A stretch of 64,000 nucleotides of DNA from Limnephilus marmoratus (GCA_917880885.1 OU862922.1:19716627-19780626); one strand, 5' to 3'; numbered from the stretch's first letter, positions 11,525 to 23,609 are shown. Notes: a model not told the origin generated them from the sequence alone. Numbers and translations: made by a program.

Positions 11525-12364
11525 AGAATGTTTTTGAAGTGACTTTAAGCTGTAAGTTTAAGAGGGTGTTTCTAAATTGGTCAAAATATAGTCAAGTTAA
11601 ACATAGAATTTAATAGCCCGAAGAATTGCCATTATTTTTGGTTATACTCAAGGCAACTGTTTGGGTGCACTTGCGGTGTTTACTTCAAACGAAAGAGCAT
11701 TCTACTAAATTGCGCCCTGAAAGTTGCTCCATTAAACCAAAATACTTTGCAAGAGCAGACTAGAACGACCATTTGCTCGTTTGATCTAATCCCACCTTTA
11801 TACTATATGCAGTTTATATGTCTCTTTACTAAAATTCGGAGATATGATTTTTTAATGGAAATTTCAAAACCTGGCTTTCTGTCCAGCGCAGCCTTTGTAT
11901 TGGCAGAACATAAAGTTCAGCAAGGTCCGAGGTGCAGCCTCCTTCAATACTGGTACTAGAATAAGTAACCCAACGGCTTATAAAAGGAACTGGACTATTG
12001 TTAAAGGATTGAGGTGGAAAACCCAACAGCTTCCTTCTTCCACCCCCATTCTGTTGAATCTTTATCAATCGATGTGATCAATTCAAGCCTGCACTTGCAA
12101 GTATGTTCTTGAAGCAAGTTGCTGGAATGCATGTTTGGTGGGTGAGCCTAGATGCATTGAATTTGTTCTTTTTCACTCCTTTGACAAAAAGAGTGTATCT
12201 TAAATTTTCCAAATTTGATTTCTCATGCCAAAGTGATTGTTTCTCGCTTTGATTTTGGATTGTGAAACACTCAAACAAGTTCATTTACTGAGAGGCTCTT
12301 GGGAAAAATATTACAAAATTTGTATTTGCCTTGACCGAACAGAGCACCAATTGTGTCGCAGCAC
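11525..12364. other. intergenic, no gene seen
   Basis: Several overlapping ORFs on both strands near 11.75-12.5 kb show no recognisable domain, and their codon patterns look random. The right part grades into repeat family A. Confidence 0.4.
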
Positions 12365-12760
12365 ACCTCTGCCATACTTCACCCCAAGTGGTTCGGCACA
12401 TTTGATGACATAGCAAGGCGCCTGGGTTCACGGGGTGAGGTTTGTCTAGGTCTTGGCGGTGGATGCGTCTACCCACTTACTGCGTGGCAGGCCTGATCGG
12501 AAGGGATTGGTTGAGGTAAACCATTTGGCCTCTCGACCTATCGCCTTGCACCGCAGTGGGAGGGATGGATTCATACATCCATCACTCCTGGTCCCACTGA
12601 CCCCCAGATTCCTACCCACACCTCATACCTTTTTGTTTCCAGAACATCCTCTCCTTAAGACCCTCCACACAGCATCCCCAAAGATGAAATAAGCCCTGAA
12701 AGATATTATTTTCCTCAGGGCCTCCTGTGTGGAGCTAATATAAAAAAGAAACTTATGGCA
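12365..12760 (+). repeat. interspersed repeat family A, copy 1
   Basis: Shares the blocks cacggggtgaggtttgtct, cccccagattcctacccac and the end motif cctcctgtgtggagctaat with 17160-17590 (same orientation) and with 22600-23045, 43780-44310 and 44470-44780 (inverted). About 400-450 bp long. No ORF is conserved among copies. Possibly a SINE or the end of a larger element. Confidence 0.55.
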
Positions 12761-13044
12761 TAAATGAACAACTATTTCTATGTGTTTAAAACATTTGTTG
12801 GAACACAATGAATTATGGGGATTTAACTTTACCATTTTTGCTAACACGTTGGGAGTAGAGAGAGCTGTGAGGAGTACCGGCACGTATAACAGACATCCTG
12901 ACTAATGATTATGACTGATTATGAGAAGACAACGAGTTTGCTCAGATTATTATGAGAACGTCAGCATCCCCTTAATTTTGTATTGTTAAGTGTGATCAAG
13001 GACAGGTTGTTAAAAAAATTTTAACAATTCATCAAATATTTTTC

Positions 13045-14085
13045 TTCTTCTTCTTGTGCCCTGTCCATTCAACGGACGTTGGCTATGCGGACTTTGTTTA
13101 CTGCGGCCCGGAACAGCTCTACGGTAGACTGGCCAAACCACTGTCTCAGGTTTTTCAGCCACGAGGTTCTCCTTCTTCCATGGCTCCGTCTTCCGGCAAT
13201 CTTTCCCTGCATTATGAGTTGCAAGATCTCATACTTCTCTAGATGTCTCAACACATATCCAAGATATTGAAGTTTTCGGATTTTTTTAGTTTTGATAACT
13301 TGTTTTTCTTTATTCATCCAGCTTATTTTAAGTTATGTTACTTGTTAGAAGTACCGTATCATCTGCATAACGCAGGTTGTTCAGAATCTTCCCACTTATA
13401 ACAAATCCTTGAGTAGCTTCTTGCAGAGCTTCATTGAATATTTCTTCTGAATATAAATTGAACAGCGTAGGTGAAAGAATACAACCCTGTCGCACGCCTC
13501 TCTTTATTTCTACTTCGTCCGTTAGACATTGCTCTACTCTTACTGCTCCTTTCTGGTTCCAATAAGGATAACCTATTATCCTTATATCTTTATCGTCTAT
13601 CCCAGAGGTTTTCAGAATTTGAATCAATTTGTCATGTCTAACTCTATCAAATGCTAGGAAGTCAATGAAGCATGCATGAACATTTGTATTCACATCTCTA
13701 CATCTTTGGATTAGTACTTGAATACTAAATAACGCTTCCCGAGTACCCTACCCATTTCGAAAGCCAAATTGTGTTACACCTATCTTTTCTCCCACTTTGC
13801 GATTATGCGTTCATGTATATTTCGCAAAAATATCTTTAATAAGTGGCTCATCAAACTAATTGTGCGGTGGTCACTACATTTTCTTGCTTTTGGTTTCATT
13901 GGGAGGGTAACAAAAGTGGATTGAAGCCAATCTAATGGGATAATTCCTGTATTATATATTGAGTTAAAGAGACTTGTCAATACTAGGATGCCTTTATTTC
14001 CTATAAGTTTAAGGATTTCAGCCTGTATTCCATCTGGTTCTGCTGCTTTCCCGGTTTTAGAGAGACGAATTGCATGTTCTATCAA
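13045..14085 (-). pseudogene. broken non-LTR retrotransposon reverse transcriptase
   Basis: Three consecutive minus-strand frames make one decayed reverse transcriptase. 14085-13780 has KAAEPDGIQAEILKLIGNKG (palm entry). 13693-13328 has RVRHDKLIQILKTSGID, RGVRQGCILSPTLFNLYSE and the catalytic RYADDTVLL (YADD at 13358-13369). 13317-13069 is the C-terminal tail with RKLQYLGYVLRH and GRRRTSWLKNLRQW. Frameshifts and stops separate the parts and the endonuclease domain is missing, so it is a dead LINE. Confidence 0.85.
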
Positions 14086-14087
14086 AT

Positions 14088-14226
14088 ATTAGAAGTTAAT
14101 TTTCAAGTTGTATTCTATAGTTCTGTTATTATATCATTATTGGCCAGTTGCTTCATAAAACTGAAATAATCACAGAACTTGAATAGGACTTTCATAGAAC
14201 GTGAAAATTAACTTCCAATACTTGAT
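14088..14226. mobile_element. palindromic MITE adjoining the LINE relic
   Basis: The left part (agaagttaattttcaagtt...) and the right part (...gaaaattaacttccaatac) are inverted copies about 60 bp long. A related single arm occurs at about 43440-43530 (cggaacttgaatagaattt). No coding capacity. Confidence 0.45.
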
Positions 14227-14940
14227 GAATTGTTCAAATTTTTTTTTAAACGAGCCATCCTACATATTGTTTAAATTATATGTGATGATTAAGTATTGTT
14301 ATTACGAGGATGGATCAAAAAGTACTTGTGTTAGGAATTAAGATACAAGTTTTTCACAAAAAAATTTTTTTTTCAACTTTACATTCTTTTTGGTCGATAC
14401 ACTTTTCCCAACAATAGGCCACTTGCATAGATTTCATAACCACTCGGAAAAAATCGTGTGGATAGATTTTTTTACTAAGATTATGAAAATTTTAGTAAAA
14501 ATTTTTAGAAATCTACAGTTTTTTATTTAAATAAATAAATCCATTATTTGGGCTTGTGACGTCACTACATGAAAATGTCCCGTCTCTGAAAATATTCCTA
14601 TTAATTTTGTATAATTCCACACTGATTTATTTTTTTTATATGGTAACACTTTGATTTCAGGCGAATTTTTGAATTTGACATTTTACGTTCCCTAGATTTA
14701 TTGTTTGTTCTCTGCGAACTTATCATTTGGTTTGACTTTTTGACAGATGTTATGAAGAGAACCCCGTACATTTTATGCTGTCTGTACGTGTTTTAGAGGT
14801 ATAATGGTAATGGTGCTGATTTTAACAAAATCAAATTTTATAATATTCTTATTATTATTATTATTTACAAGTACAAGAATATTACATTGGATTTAGTAAT
14901 ACAGACGTTGAACATTATAATGATTTATGATCAATAAGAT

Positions 14941-15040
14941 CGGTGGCGTAGCTAGCATGGGTGGCACCCGGGGAGGATGTCACCCACCCGGGGCGTGGTG
15001 TCACCCCCCCCCCCCCTCCTCCCCCTATTAAAGTTGACTT
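14941..15040 (+). mobile_element. left end of a CAGTGGCGTAGC-type DNA transposon (solo end)
   Basis: ggtggcgtagctagcatggg followed by ggtggcacccgggg and a poly-C tract. It matches the left end of the element at 37009-39236 and continues into a similar cttgagaaaaaattcaaaac stretch. The matching right end was not seen here, so it is probably truncated. Confidence 0.6.
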
Positions 15041-15878
15041 GAGAAAAAATTCAAAACGCTAATTTCAACTTCATAAAATTGATCCATCATCAGGTTGCCG
15101 TTCTGTGTCACACCTATGGCCTCTGCTTCTTCGCACACTTTAGTTCGGCAATCAGCAGGAATCATGTCATGGACCTTTTCAACGATTTCCTCGGCAACCA
15201 CGTCTTCCGGGTGGTCTGGTCGCTCCTCATCAAAAACAGATACCTACAACCACGTTTAAATTCGTTGAATCTTCTAAGACAGCATCCAACTTTGCTTTTA
15301 TAACTTTGCATTTTTTTCCATCCAAAAATAAAAAGCGTATTACGGATCAATGTTGCTCTTTTTCCATTTTTATCGAGAAACACGTGTGATACAACTGGCT
15401 ACCTAATAAAAACTAACCTATGAATCAGTCTGAAATTTAGTATGGTGTCATTTGAGAAATGGCAGTACACAATGATAATCAACTTCCCTCAGCTGTGCCA
15501 CCAGTCTTCAAACACGGGTACTTATTGATCGACCCTCATACTTGTGATTGTGAAACAAAGGCACACATTGAACCTTTCACATTGTACCTCTGTGTGCCCT
15601 TTCTACACTTTGCACCTCTGAAAAATGCGCCCAGACACTGTACTTAACAACTTCCACGGGGTGCGGGTGATACTAGCGGACTCTTCCAGGAGCACTGGAA
15701 CCCGCCTCCAACTACAACTCAACTAGCATGCCGTGAAGATCGACACCTTCCATATAAGAATTATTTTATTAATTTATTAATCTTTGGGAAAACAACAGTT
15801 CAATATTGTCACTATTTATAATTTTTACTTTATTCCAAAATATAACCAATTATATATATGTATATATATTTTTTTTAC
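15041..15878. other. intergenic, no gene seen
   Basis: Short ORFs on both strands (for example 15079-15303 and 15459-15647) have no recognisable domain. The sequence probably belongs to a transposon body following the 14.94-kb end. Confidence 0.35.
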
Positions 15879-16419
15879 TTAACCTTTAACTGCTGATGTG
15901 GGGCCGCTCAGGCCAGCAATAATAATAATTTCGAAATACTCCTCTCCCCCAAACGTGACGCATATGCCGCTTCCAGTAGCTTCGAATTTAGTGACGCCAG
16001 AGTCGTAAGTTTTAAATTATTAAATAATTGACTATTTTTTTCCACGAAAAAATGACCTTATATGGAAGTTTCGGTTTCGGCCGTAAAAACTAGTTTCGGT
16101 CGGACACTAATTGAAATATTATAATAAAAGTGAGTTCATTGTTTTTATTTAGTTTAATAGATAATTCAGACTGATTTCTGATCTCGATTTTTGCTAAAAA
16201 TTATTACATTATTTCCAAATTGTCACATATGAGTTACTTAACAATAAAAAAAGTATTTTATTTTAATTTATTAAAATGTAATTAAATTGTCCAATAAATA
16301 ATAATTTGAACTTAAAAATTTTCATTGTTCTCGAATATATAAACATTTAAAGCAACGGGCCGCCCAGACCCCACGTCAGAGAATACGGAAAAAAAATCAC
16401 GTCAGCAGTTAAAGGTTAA
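15879..16419. mobile_element. 541-bp piggyBac-like MITE
   Basis: Begins TTAACCTTTAACTGCTGATG and ends with cagcagttaaaggttaa, so TTAA plus an inverted repeat bounds it. Subterminal ggccgctcaggcc and ggccgcccagacc are also inverted. TTAA duplications point to piggyBac-type insertion. Confidence 0.7.
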
Positions 16420-16689
16420 ATCTGTTGTGTAAATATGTATAACTATATGGGATGTGTGGGATTACACTATCCTCCTCACATCCTGGAATAAAACATTATT
16501 ATTATTATTATAAATGTCCTCCTTGTGTAAAGAAATAATAAAGACAAAACATATTTTTTTTTAAATCAGAGTGCAATTCACACGGTAGAAGTGAAACTAG
16601 AAAGTCGCTAGATGTTGCTTTCTTTTCTTTTGCTTATTTATTTTAGTGGTTTGAAGATTGGATATTGAATTTACAAAAATAAAAATGTT

Positions 16690-16800
16690 TTTTTTTTTGG
16701 ATTTCGTAAGATTCGAACCTCCGTTCGCTGGATGTCTCTGGCTGCTAAGATTTGTAATGCGCTTTACTCCGCTACGCTATCGGAGACTCGCGTGGAGACG
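16690..16800 (-). repeat. tRNA-derived SINE head (family S3)
   Basis: On the minus strand: gatagcgtagcggagtaaag (A-box-like), then ggaggttcgaatcttacg, a good polymerase III B box. The acceptor stem does not close properly and there is no canonical anticodon arm, so it is read as a SINE or tRNA relic. Confidence 0.55.
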
Positions 16801-17159
16801 TGAATTTACCGCATTATATTAGAACCGAGGACCCGTCAAATAATAAATTTTAGTGAAGCACTTCCGTTTCAATCGAATTTAAAATCACAACGGGGCTAAA
16901 GAAGTTTCACTTCAATATTGTAAATATAAAAAAAAAACAACAACAAAAAATCACTCTTGCCAATAATACTCGGAAAAAGATTTCTTTTCATTATGCTTTC
17001 CCACATAAGTTTTTCCACATTTTTTTGTACCGGTACCGGATAAACCACACATAGGATAAACCACACATAGCTAACGTGGGTCCGTAATCCTTTAAGGTGC
17101 AATTTATTTATTTGTGCCATGATTTTTTTTAAATTTTTTTTTTAGTTCAACTTCAATTT

Positions 17160-17590
17160 GAGATGCAGATAGGGGTACCCCCACTCCGGGAACCATTCAT
17201 TGGATAACCAACACCTTTGCCATAAGTCACCTCAATTGGTTCGCTACGTTTGGCAACTTAACGGGAGGCCCGGGTTCATGAGGGCGAAGTCTGTTCAGGT
17301 TGGCGGCAGATGCATCTGCGTGGCGGGCCGGATCAGAAGAAGTAGGTTGAGAGAAACGCTTTGACCTCTCCAGCTGGTCTCTCTCGACCCGTCCCCTTGC
17401 ACCATAGTGAGAGAAGTCTCAGGTATGAATTCAAATGTCCGTCACTCCTGGACACACTGACCCTCAGATTCCTACTCACCCTTCATACCCTTTTCTTTCC
17501 CATTTCCTTAAAAATACCATCTACACAGCATTCCCAAAGAGGCACTGAAGAAAATCAGTTTTCCTCGGGGCCTCTTGAGTGGAATTAATA
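17160..17590 (+). repeat. interspersed repeat family A, copy 2
   Basis: Begins near ccgggaaccattcattggat and ends gggcctcttgagtggaatta. It shares ordered blocks with 12365-12760 and, inverted, with 22600-23045. Confidence 0.55.
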
Positions 17591-17610
17591 TTTTTAAAAC
17601 TTTTAAAATA

Positions 17611-17900
17611 CAGTGATACCTCGAGATACGAATTTAATTCGTTCCGTAACCTTGCTCGTATTTCGAAAGCAATTTTCCACACTGAAATTAATTGACGTGC
17701 CATTAAGGGAACGTACCCATACTACGTGACACGTTTAGGGGGGGGGGGGTCGTCAAAATGTCACGCTCGGTACAAATGAGCGGCGAGTTGCTTAGGTTTT
17801 TGGTCACCGGGAGGGGGGGGGGGGGTTAAAAATTTGCAAAAGTTGGTCACGTAGTATGGGTACGTTCCCTAATCCATTCCAGTCCCAAAATCTCTCTTAT
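17611..17900. mobile_element. pogo/mariner-like fragment split by a PIF/Harbinger-like MITE
   Basis: cagtgatacctcgagatacg at 17610-17630 is a typical pogo/Tigger-type terminus. The fragment is interrupted at 17707-17869 by a MITE with long inverted ends (gggaacgtacccatactacg) flanked by TAA on both sides. Removing the MITE rejoins the host sequence as ...ccattaatccattcc. Two G-runs lie in the MITE. Confidence 0.65.
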
Positions 17901-17934
17901 GTATAATATACAGTATACAGTAATAACAAGCAAA

Positions 17935-18260
17935 AGGTTTTTAACGCTATGAGTCAACGTGTGGTTCGTGAGAGAAATTTTTTGATTAAATGTTTTTTTT
18001 ACAATCAGAACATGAAAAGGGTTTTTCTCTACCGTGTGTCAGCATGTGGTATGTTTTAAAAATCGTTTTTGATGATTTACAGTCGGAACATGAAAGGGGT
18101 TTTTCTCTACTGTGCGTCAGCATGTGGTATATCGAAGATTGTTTTTGATAAAACTATATTTTACAGTCCGAAGATGAAAAGTATTTTTCTTCACTATGTC
18201 TCAGCGTGTGGTTTGTGAAACATACTTTTTGAAAAAAAATTTCAATCTTCCGAAAAAATA
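17935..18260 (-). pseudogene. decayed C2H2 zinc-finger array
   Basis: On the minus strand, units of about 84-90 bp repeat the linker and finger start EKP-x-S-C-x-D-C (complements of catgaaaagggtttttctct and catgaaaggggtttttctct). The frame is broken in each unit and histidines are mostly lost. It matches the finger consensus of the arrays at 38.0-38.9 kb and 56.8-58.7 kb. Confidence 0.6.
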
Positions 18261-18453
18261 TTTATTTTCGTATTTAGGAATCGATTGTGTTCTTTTCGTT
18301 TATGCCATCACTAGCTTAGATAAAGTTCATAAGTTCCGATCATCCGATCACGATCTTCCGATTTCCGATCTGTCAAATCTCGGAATTATCGCACGAATAG
18401 GTATATCGCACAAAATGAGTTCTCTGAATAATATTTTATTGTAGGGTAGAAGA

Positions 18454-18702
18454 ATGTGGAAATATGTGACAGGTCGTGTGAAGGAAACTCTTCAACGTGG
18501 TTGTAACTATTTCGATGTGAGATGCGGGGCCGGCCTCGCATCCAACCAAACCACCTCCGTCGTCCCGAGGAAGGATAACGCAGTCAAGAGTTACCAAGAA
18601 AATTATCGATGCAGTGACAATTATCACAATAACACCAGAAAGAATGATAACAGTTGGTATCATGATCGACTGGCCAACCCCTGGCTAAACGCCTTCAGCT
18701 GG
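18454..18702 (+). CDS. DELE1: DELE1-like exon 1 (presequence)
   Basis: Starts at the first ATG after a run that itself resembles a splice acceptor (ttttattgtag|g at about 18444), so an untranslated upstream exon is possible. It encodes MWKYVTGRVKETLQRGCNYF onward and ends ...NPWLNAFSW at tgg|gtaagt, phase 0. Confidence 0.65.
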
Positions 18703-20721
18703 GTAAGTGTTCTCAAGGTCTAAACGGTTTATTAACCTCCCGAAATAAACATGTAAATATTTACGATCTAAGACTTTCATTTCACCTTGAATACGATATT
18801 AAACATAATTGAAGTTACATAACATATAAAAAATATAGAAGTTTGCCTTAAATCTTATTGTAAGATGTGCTGGTACGAATTAAGAAATGGTTTGTTTTAT
18901 TTCAGAGTGGTGCCATTGTATTAGGATGGTACACGAGCCAATTGTTGGGTCTCAGCCAAAAGCGTCACCGTTGGTTTGAGAAGGAGCTCAAGGGACGCCA
19001 ATGCTTCCTTCGGTCCAACACCAAGGCCCTTCGTTCTGCCCTTCTGTCCTGCGCCTTCACCCAACCACCCTCCATCACCCAGCAAGTCATCAACACCGGC
19101 TTCTTCAACGAGTCCTCCTCTACCACCGTGCCATACACCGTAGCAAATGAGAAAGATTTGTCAAATGAGGAAAGGAAGCAAGACAACGAAGTAGGGTTAG
19201 ACGACGCCATCAAAGATCTGACAGGAGTTTTGAGCTCAGTGGAGAACCAGTTGGGACTGGTGGCCATCGAAGGCGGAGACTTGAGGGAAGGTCTCGCCAT
19301 GCTGCACTCGGCGGCTCAAAGGAACCACGCTCCCGCCCTCTACAACTTGGCCATCTGCTATGAAAAGGGGTTAGGAATGAAGAAGAATGAAAAAATGGTA
19401 TTTAGAATTTAATTATGTCTACCACCTGTTTTTACTGTTATCAAGACGATATAAAAGTTTTTGGCAACTGTTCAATAATTTCTGGCTCGTGAATTGGAAT
19501 ACATTCCATATAATATTATTGTAATCCTGCTATAATAATGCAGACAACATTTTGCAATAAAGACTAATTATTATATTCTTATAGAAAGCGATCACTTTGT
19601 TGTTTGACAATATAATATATTATGAAATTAAACAATCAGTTTGAATTTCACCACTGTATTGTAAGGGAGGCACTGGTTATCCCTCTGACTAATTTGTCCG
19701 CTTTTGGGAACAACTCACATGTCTCAAAGAAATCGTTGTATCCCCCTTGCACTGTCATGGTGAGAAATGTGATCTAAACAGTGTTTGAAAGAAAGAACTC
19801 CACGCTTTGTATTAAAATCTAAAAGTTAACCACATAATAATTCAAATGTACATCTTTATAAAACCAAAGTTTCCAGCTACAATTTGAAAGAAATTTTTTA
19901 TTAATTATTTTACATGAAGTTACAAAAAAGTGAGGCGATGATAATGTTTATGACACATTTGTCTAATTAAAATGTGTTATTTTTATTGCAAAGTGGAAGT
20001 ATTTTGACCTTCTGACTAGCTATCTCGTCTTCTGCAGGGGTATGCAGATACGATAAACTGTCACACAATACATTGTCTCGTCTCGTCCCACACTCTTTGC
20101 TTCATAATCTTCTGTAATTCTGACTCGACATTGCCTAATTCAAGCACTTGATCGTGCCAAGTCTTCGTCAGACATCTCCAACTTCTTCTACCATTAACTT
20201 CAGCATCATTCATTCTCCTTTCTTTGTGCATCCATTTTTTAATCTTATCCGTTACGCTTTCATCAATCTTGAATTCTTTCCGGATCTCATTTCTAAACCG
20301 TTCAGTCTACTTTTATCCTTCCTCTGCCAGTTACTTTCCATCTTCTCTTGCGGACTTTGTGGGCACCAGTTACTAATAAATTATTATGTTGTTGTAGGCG
20401 GCAGAGTTGTACCGCGCAGCCGCCAGTCTCGACCACCCCACAGCCCTGTACAACCTGGCCGTGTTCCAGGGTCAGGGTAGGGGAGGGCTGGCACGGGACC
20501 CCCTTGCCGCGGAGCAGCTCCTTCGTCAGGCCGCAGCCAAGGGGCAGGAAGACGCCATACGCCTGCTGCGAGCCAACCAACCCAAAGCCGAGCCCGCCAG
20601 ACCAGTACTTAAGGGAAACGCATTCTCACCGCCAAACAAGACTCCCACCGAAGCTTTCTTGGACTTCATTGCTGGCAATGAAATACCAACAAGTCACCAC
20701 CAAACTGTTCTGACATATTGA
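18454..20721 (+). CDS. DELE1: DELE1-like mitochondrial Sel1-repeat protein (three exons)
   Basis: Exons 18454-18702, 18906-19397 and 20398-20721 join in phase 0 to give 354 residues. The N terminus (MWKYVTGRVKETLQRG) is basic and amphipathic, as in a mitochondrial presequence. Residues about 78-99, WLNAFSW then SGAIVLGWYTSQLLGL, form a hydrophobic segment that matches the same spot in DELE1. After an acidic linker, Sel1-like repeats occupy about 205-320 (APALYNLAICYEKGLG, PTALYNLAVFQGQG). In vertebrates DELE1 is cut by OMA1 during mitochondrial stress and activates the eIF2-alpha kinase HRI; that role here is inferred. It has fewer Sel1 repeats than the 515-aa human protein. An AATAAA lies just after the stop. 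A plain Sel1-repeat protein is the alternative. Confidence 0.65.
18906..19397 (+). CDS. DELE1: DELE1-like exon 2 (membrane segment and first Sel1 repeat)
   Basis: After a ttttatttcag acceptor, the exon begins SGAIVLGWYTSQLLGLSQKR and ends NEKM at aatg|gtattt. It includes VGLDDAIKDLTGVLSSVENQ, comparable to the LSLEEAVTSIQQLF segment of vertebrate DELE1, then the first Sel1 repeat. Its coding bases are GC-rich compared with the flanking introns. Confidence 0.75.
19398..20397 (+). other. DELE1-like intron 2
   Basis: AT-rich intron. The segment about 20030-20340, read on the minus strand, gives fragments such as KKLEMSDEDLARS that look like LINE-derived tail sequence, but no intact frame exists. 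Confidence 0.4.
20398..20721 (+). CDS. DELE1: DELE1-like exon 3 (second Sel1 repeat and C terminus)
   Basis: After a gttgttgtag acceptor, AAELYRAAASLDHPTALYNL continues the Sel1 register directly from NEKM of exon 2. A third partial repeat (DPLAAEQLLRQAAAKGQEDA) and a polar tail end at TGA. AATAAA follows within about 5 bases. Confidence 0.8.
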   Translation, partial: AAELYRAAASLDHPTALYNLAVFQGQGRGGLARDPLAAEQLLRQAAAKGQEDAIRLLRANQPKAEPARPVLKGNAFSPPNKTPTEAFLDFIAGNEIPTSHHQTVLTY

Positions 20722-22080
20722 AATAAAAAGGTTTCTGGACAAAGCAGAACAGTGATAAAACAGAAAAATAAGAAACAATCTAAACTTTTGAAACTAGGAA
20801 GTTTTTAACACATTTCATTACTGGTCCATGAAAATTCCAAAGTTAAAAAGTTGATGTTGTTTCGTGTTTATATGCACATCTATTATTACAAATATAACAT
20901 TCAATATTATATTGGCTTTGAGAAATGTATTTACAAAATATTACCAGGTTTCCCAAACTTATGCTTTTATCACATTCTGTTTTGTGACTGTTCTGCATTA
21001 TCCAATTACTTTTTAAAGATATCTTAAATATCCATATAGAGCTATAGAGTGAAGCCGTACTCCCCGTACGCATTTCCAAATTATTATTATCTAATCTCTA
21101 TTGTATACAACTTTAACTGTACGTTTCTTATGTTTAATGTTATGACAATCTAATCATTTTATTGACGTTACATTAATTTGTTTTCGGAAGAGTTTGTATT
21201 TTTTCACCACTTATCTCTTGATTAATAAGCAATTAATAATTCGGAAGTTTATAACACCTAAGGCTTTACTTTGTAATATTTTTATGAATCGGATTTTGAA
21301 GTTATGCAAGATAATTATCATGTTGTATTTAAGTTATCAAGTACTAATTAAGAAAGTGATTAGAATGTAACGTTGACATGTCCTGATTGTAGTTTTTTAT
21401 GTTCACCTTACAAAAACTATCATCTTGCAAAATTCCAACCTGAACGCGTGATGGAAGGTTTCAATGACGTCACTAATCATGTCTAATTTTGTATATATTT
21501 TTTCAAAATTACCTGATAATATTACATACATGTACCTATTTACTAACACATTTTGTGTGGTTTGCGTATCATTTAACATTATGTTTCTTTTATATATGAC
21601 ATAGTGTCGGAAGTTTATTGACAACCACAATAAAAGATGTTGATTTTTTTAATGTATTTGTTTTCTCTGCAGTATAAAGCTGCTAAATACCAATTTACAG
21701 ATCGACATACTTAACTTTCCAATTGGTGGTTTCGCCAGTATATATTTTGTACATTAAAAAAGTATAGATTTAAAAAGTAGCATATTATGTGAGTTCATTC
21801 TTTGACCATCTGCAAAGATAAGTGTGTCCAACTGTAGGTAATACCAATACATACCTATTCCTTAATTTAAGCAAATAAACCAAATAGATTTTGTGTGCCA
21901 CTAAAAACTCTCCAATGTTGAGCTCTATCACCATGAAATTTGCACAACTTTTTTCGACAGTCCCCCATCATTATAACATTGAAATAGTTATGAATAAACT
22001 TGAAAGAAAAAAAAAACTGAGTGTGCTTTATACCACACGACTGAAGTGAAACTTCACCAACTTATAAAAGAACACATGAC
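20722..22080. other. downstream of DELE1-like gene, no gene seen
   Basis: AT-rich, with short ORFs only and no recognisable domain or clear repeat boundary. Confidence 0.4.
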
Positions 22081-22087
22081 ATTGACA

Positions 22088-22228
22088 TTGGTGTGACATA
22101 TGACCATAGGGTGACCTACGACTCTGGGGTGACCTACGACTGTGGGGTGACCTACGACCTCGGGGCGACCTACGACATTGGGGTGACCTACGACCTTGGG
22201 GTGACCTACGACCTTTTGGTGACCATCC
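22088..22228. repeat. 18-bp minisatellite, about 7 units
   Basis: Units follow ggtgacctacgacnnngg with small changes. On the minus strand the unit happens to be open and reads VVGHPx repeatedly in a 65-aa ORF. The ORF is best explained by the repeat length being a multiple of three. Confidence 0.85.
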
Positions 22229-22403
22229 TTATCACTCCCCAAGTCAAGCATGCGTAAAGGCCCGACCGTTCACCTCGCCATCGATTATCGTTCGCATCAC
22301 ACTTTTCGTAACACATCACCACTTTTCGTAATGCATTCACCAGCTTACCCCCCAAGTCGAGAGTGCATAAAGAAGTTTTACTTCAAAAAATCTTTTGAGA
22401 GAG

Positions 22404-23609
22404 AATAGAGAACTCCAGTCCAATTTTTTTATTTTTTTTTATGAATAATGACCTTCTAACTTAAATAACTGCGTTTTTGTTTTTATTTTTAGAGTTAGTT
22501 TTAATAGTTAAAATAATTGTCAAAGTTTTAATTTTTCGAGACCCCCCGGAAATATGGTAAATCGTGTGACGTCATCACTCCCGAAATTTTTTTTTTTTTT
22601 TACATTAGCTCCACACAGGAGGCACCGAGGAAAACAATTTCCCTAGGGGCCTATGTCATCTTTGAGGATGCTGTGTGGAGGATTTTTTAAGGGAAAGAAA
22701 GGAGAAGAAGATATGGGAAGGAAAAAGATATGAGGGTTGGGTAGGAATCTGGGGGTCAGTGTGGCCAGGAGTGACGAACGTATGAATCTATTCCTCACAC
22801 TGCGGTGCAAGACGAAGGGTCGGGAGAATCCGGCTGGAGAGGTCAAAAGGCCTCCCTCAATCAGTGTCCTCCGATCCAGCCTGCCACACAGTGGTTGGGC
22901 AAACTTATCCGCTACCAAGACCTAGACAAACCTCATCCCATGAACCCGGGCACCCCTGCTAAGTCACCAAACGTAGCGAACCACTTGGGGTGACCTGTGG
23001 CAGGGGTGTTGGTTGTCCAATAAATGTTTCCCGGGGCGGCGGTACCCATACCCCCCTCCCAAAAAATTAGTATGGGATTGGGCAATCAGCTGATCTACTG
23101 CCGCCATTTTGAAACCCGTTGTTCGAAGTATTCTCCCTAGAAGAAGCATTACTTTTTTTATTCATTATTTTTTTTGTGCAGTAGTTTTTCAATATTTTAA
23201 ATAATAGAGATAAACTAATAGAGATACCTCTATTTTTGATACTGAATTATTTAGGCTTAAATATTGTTTCAATAAACACTACAACTAAATCTCTATAACC
23301 AGTACGAAATAAAGAATAACATGAAATGTTGTTAATACTGATGGCTTGTGCCATACCTACATGTCAATTGATTTCAATACAATGTGATACAATGACTGGT
23401 GACGCGTGACGTCAGCACTAACCATTCAATCGTACCAACTTTACAGTGTATTTTAACGAGACGTTAAAAAATGCACTTTTTAATATTTTTTTACGAACAC
23501 TACGTTTAATATTATAAAGAAAAACTTTTATATTCAGAATCAGCGTTTATTGGTCTGTATGAACATATTTTTTTAAAGTCATAATATTTTTTACTGGAGT
23601 TCCTTATTG
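22404..23609. mobile_element. caataaggaactccag element, copy 2, carrying repeat A
   Basis: The left end (gagaactccagtccaatttt) and right end (actggagttccttattg) are the inverted termini seen at 10816-11524, with the shared body in opposite orientation. A repeat family A copy occupies about 22600-23045, so this copy was invaded after it inserted. Confidence 0.6.
22600..23045 (-). repeat. interspersed repeat family A, copy 3
   Basis: Begins tagctccacacaggaggcac and ends near ttggttgtccaataaatg, the reverse of 12365-12760 and very close to 43880-44310. ORFs here (for example 22643-22918 minus) are not conserved as proteins. Confidence 0.6.

Noticed and set aside
20148..20580. ORFs overlapping DELE1-like exon 3 in other frames
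   Set aside because: They cross the intron-exon boundary and are shadows of the GC-rich exon.
22054..22251. A repeat-protein gene (VVGHP repeats)
   Set aside because: The ORF is a by-product of an 18-bp minisatellite; no start context, domain or flanking coding signal.
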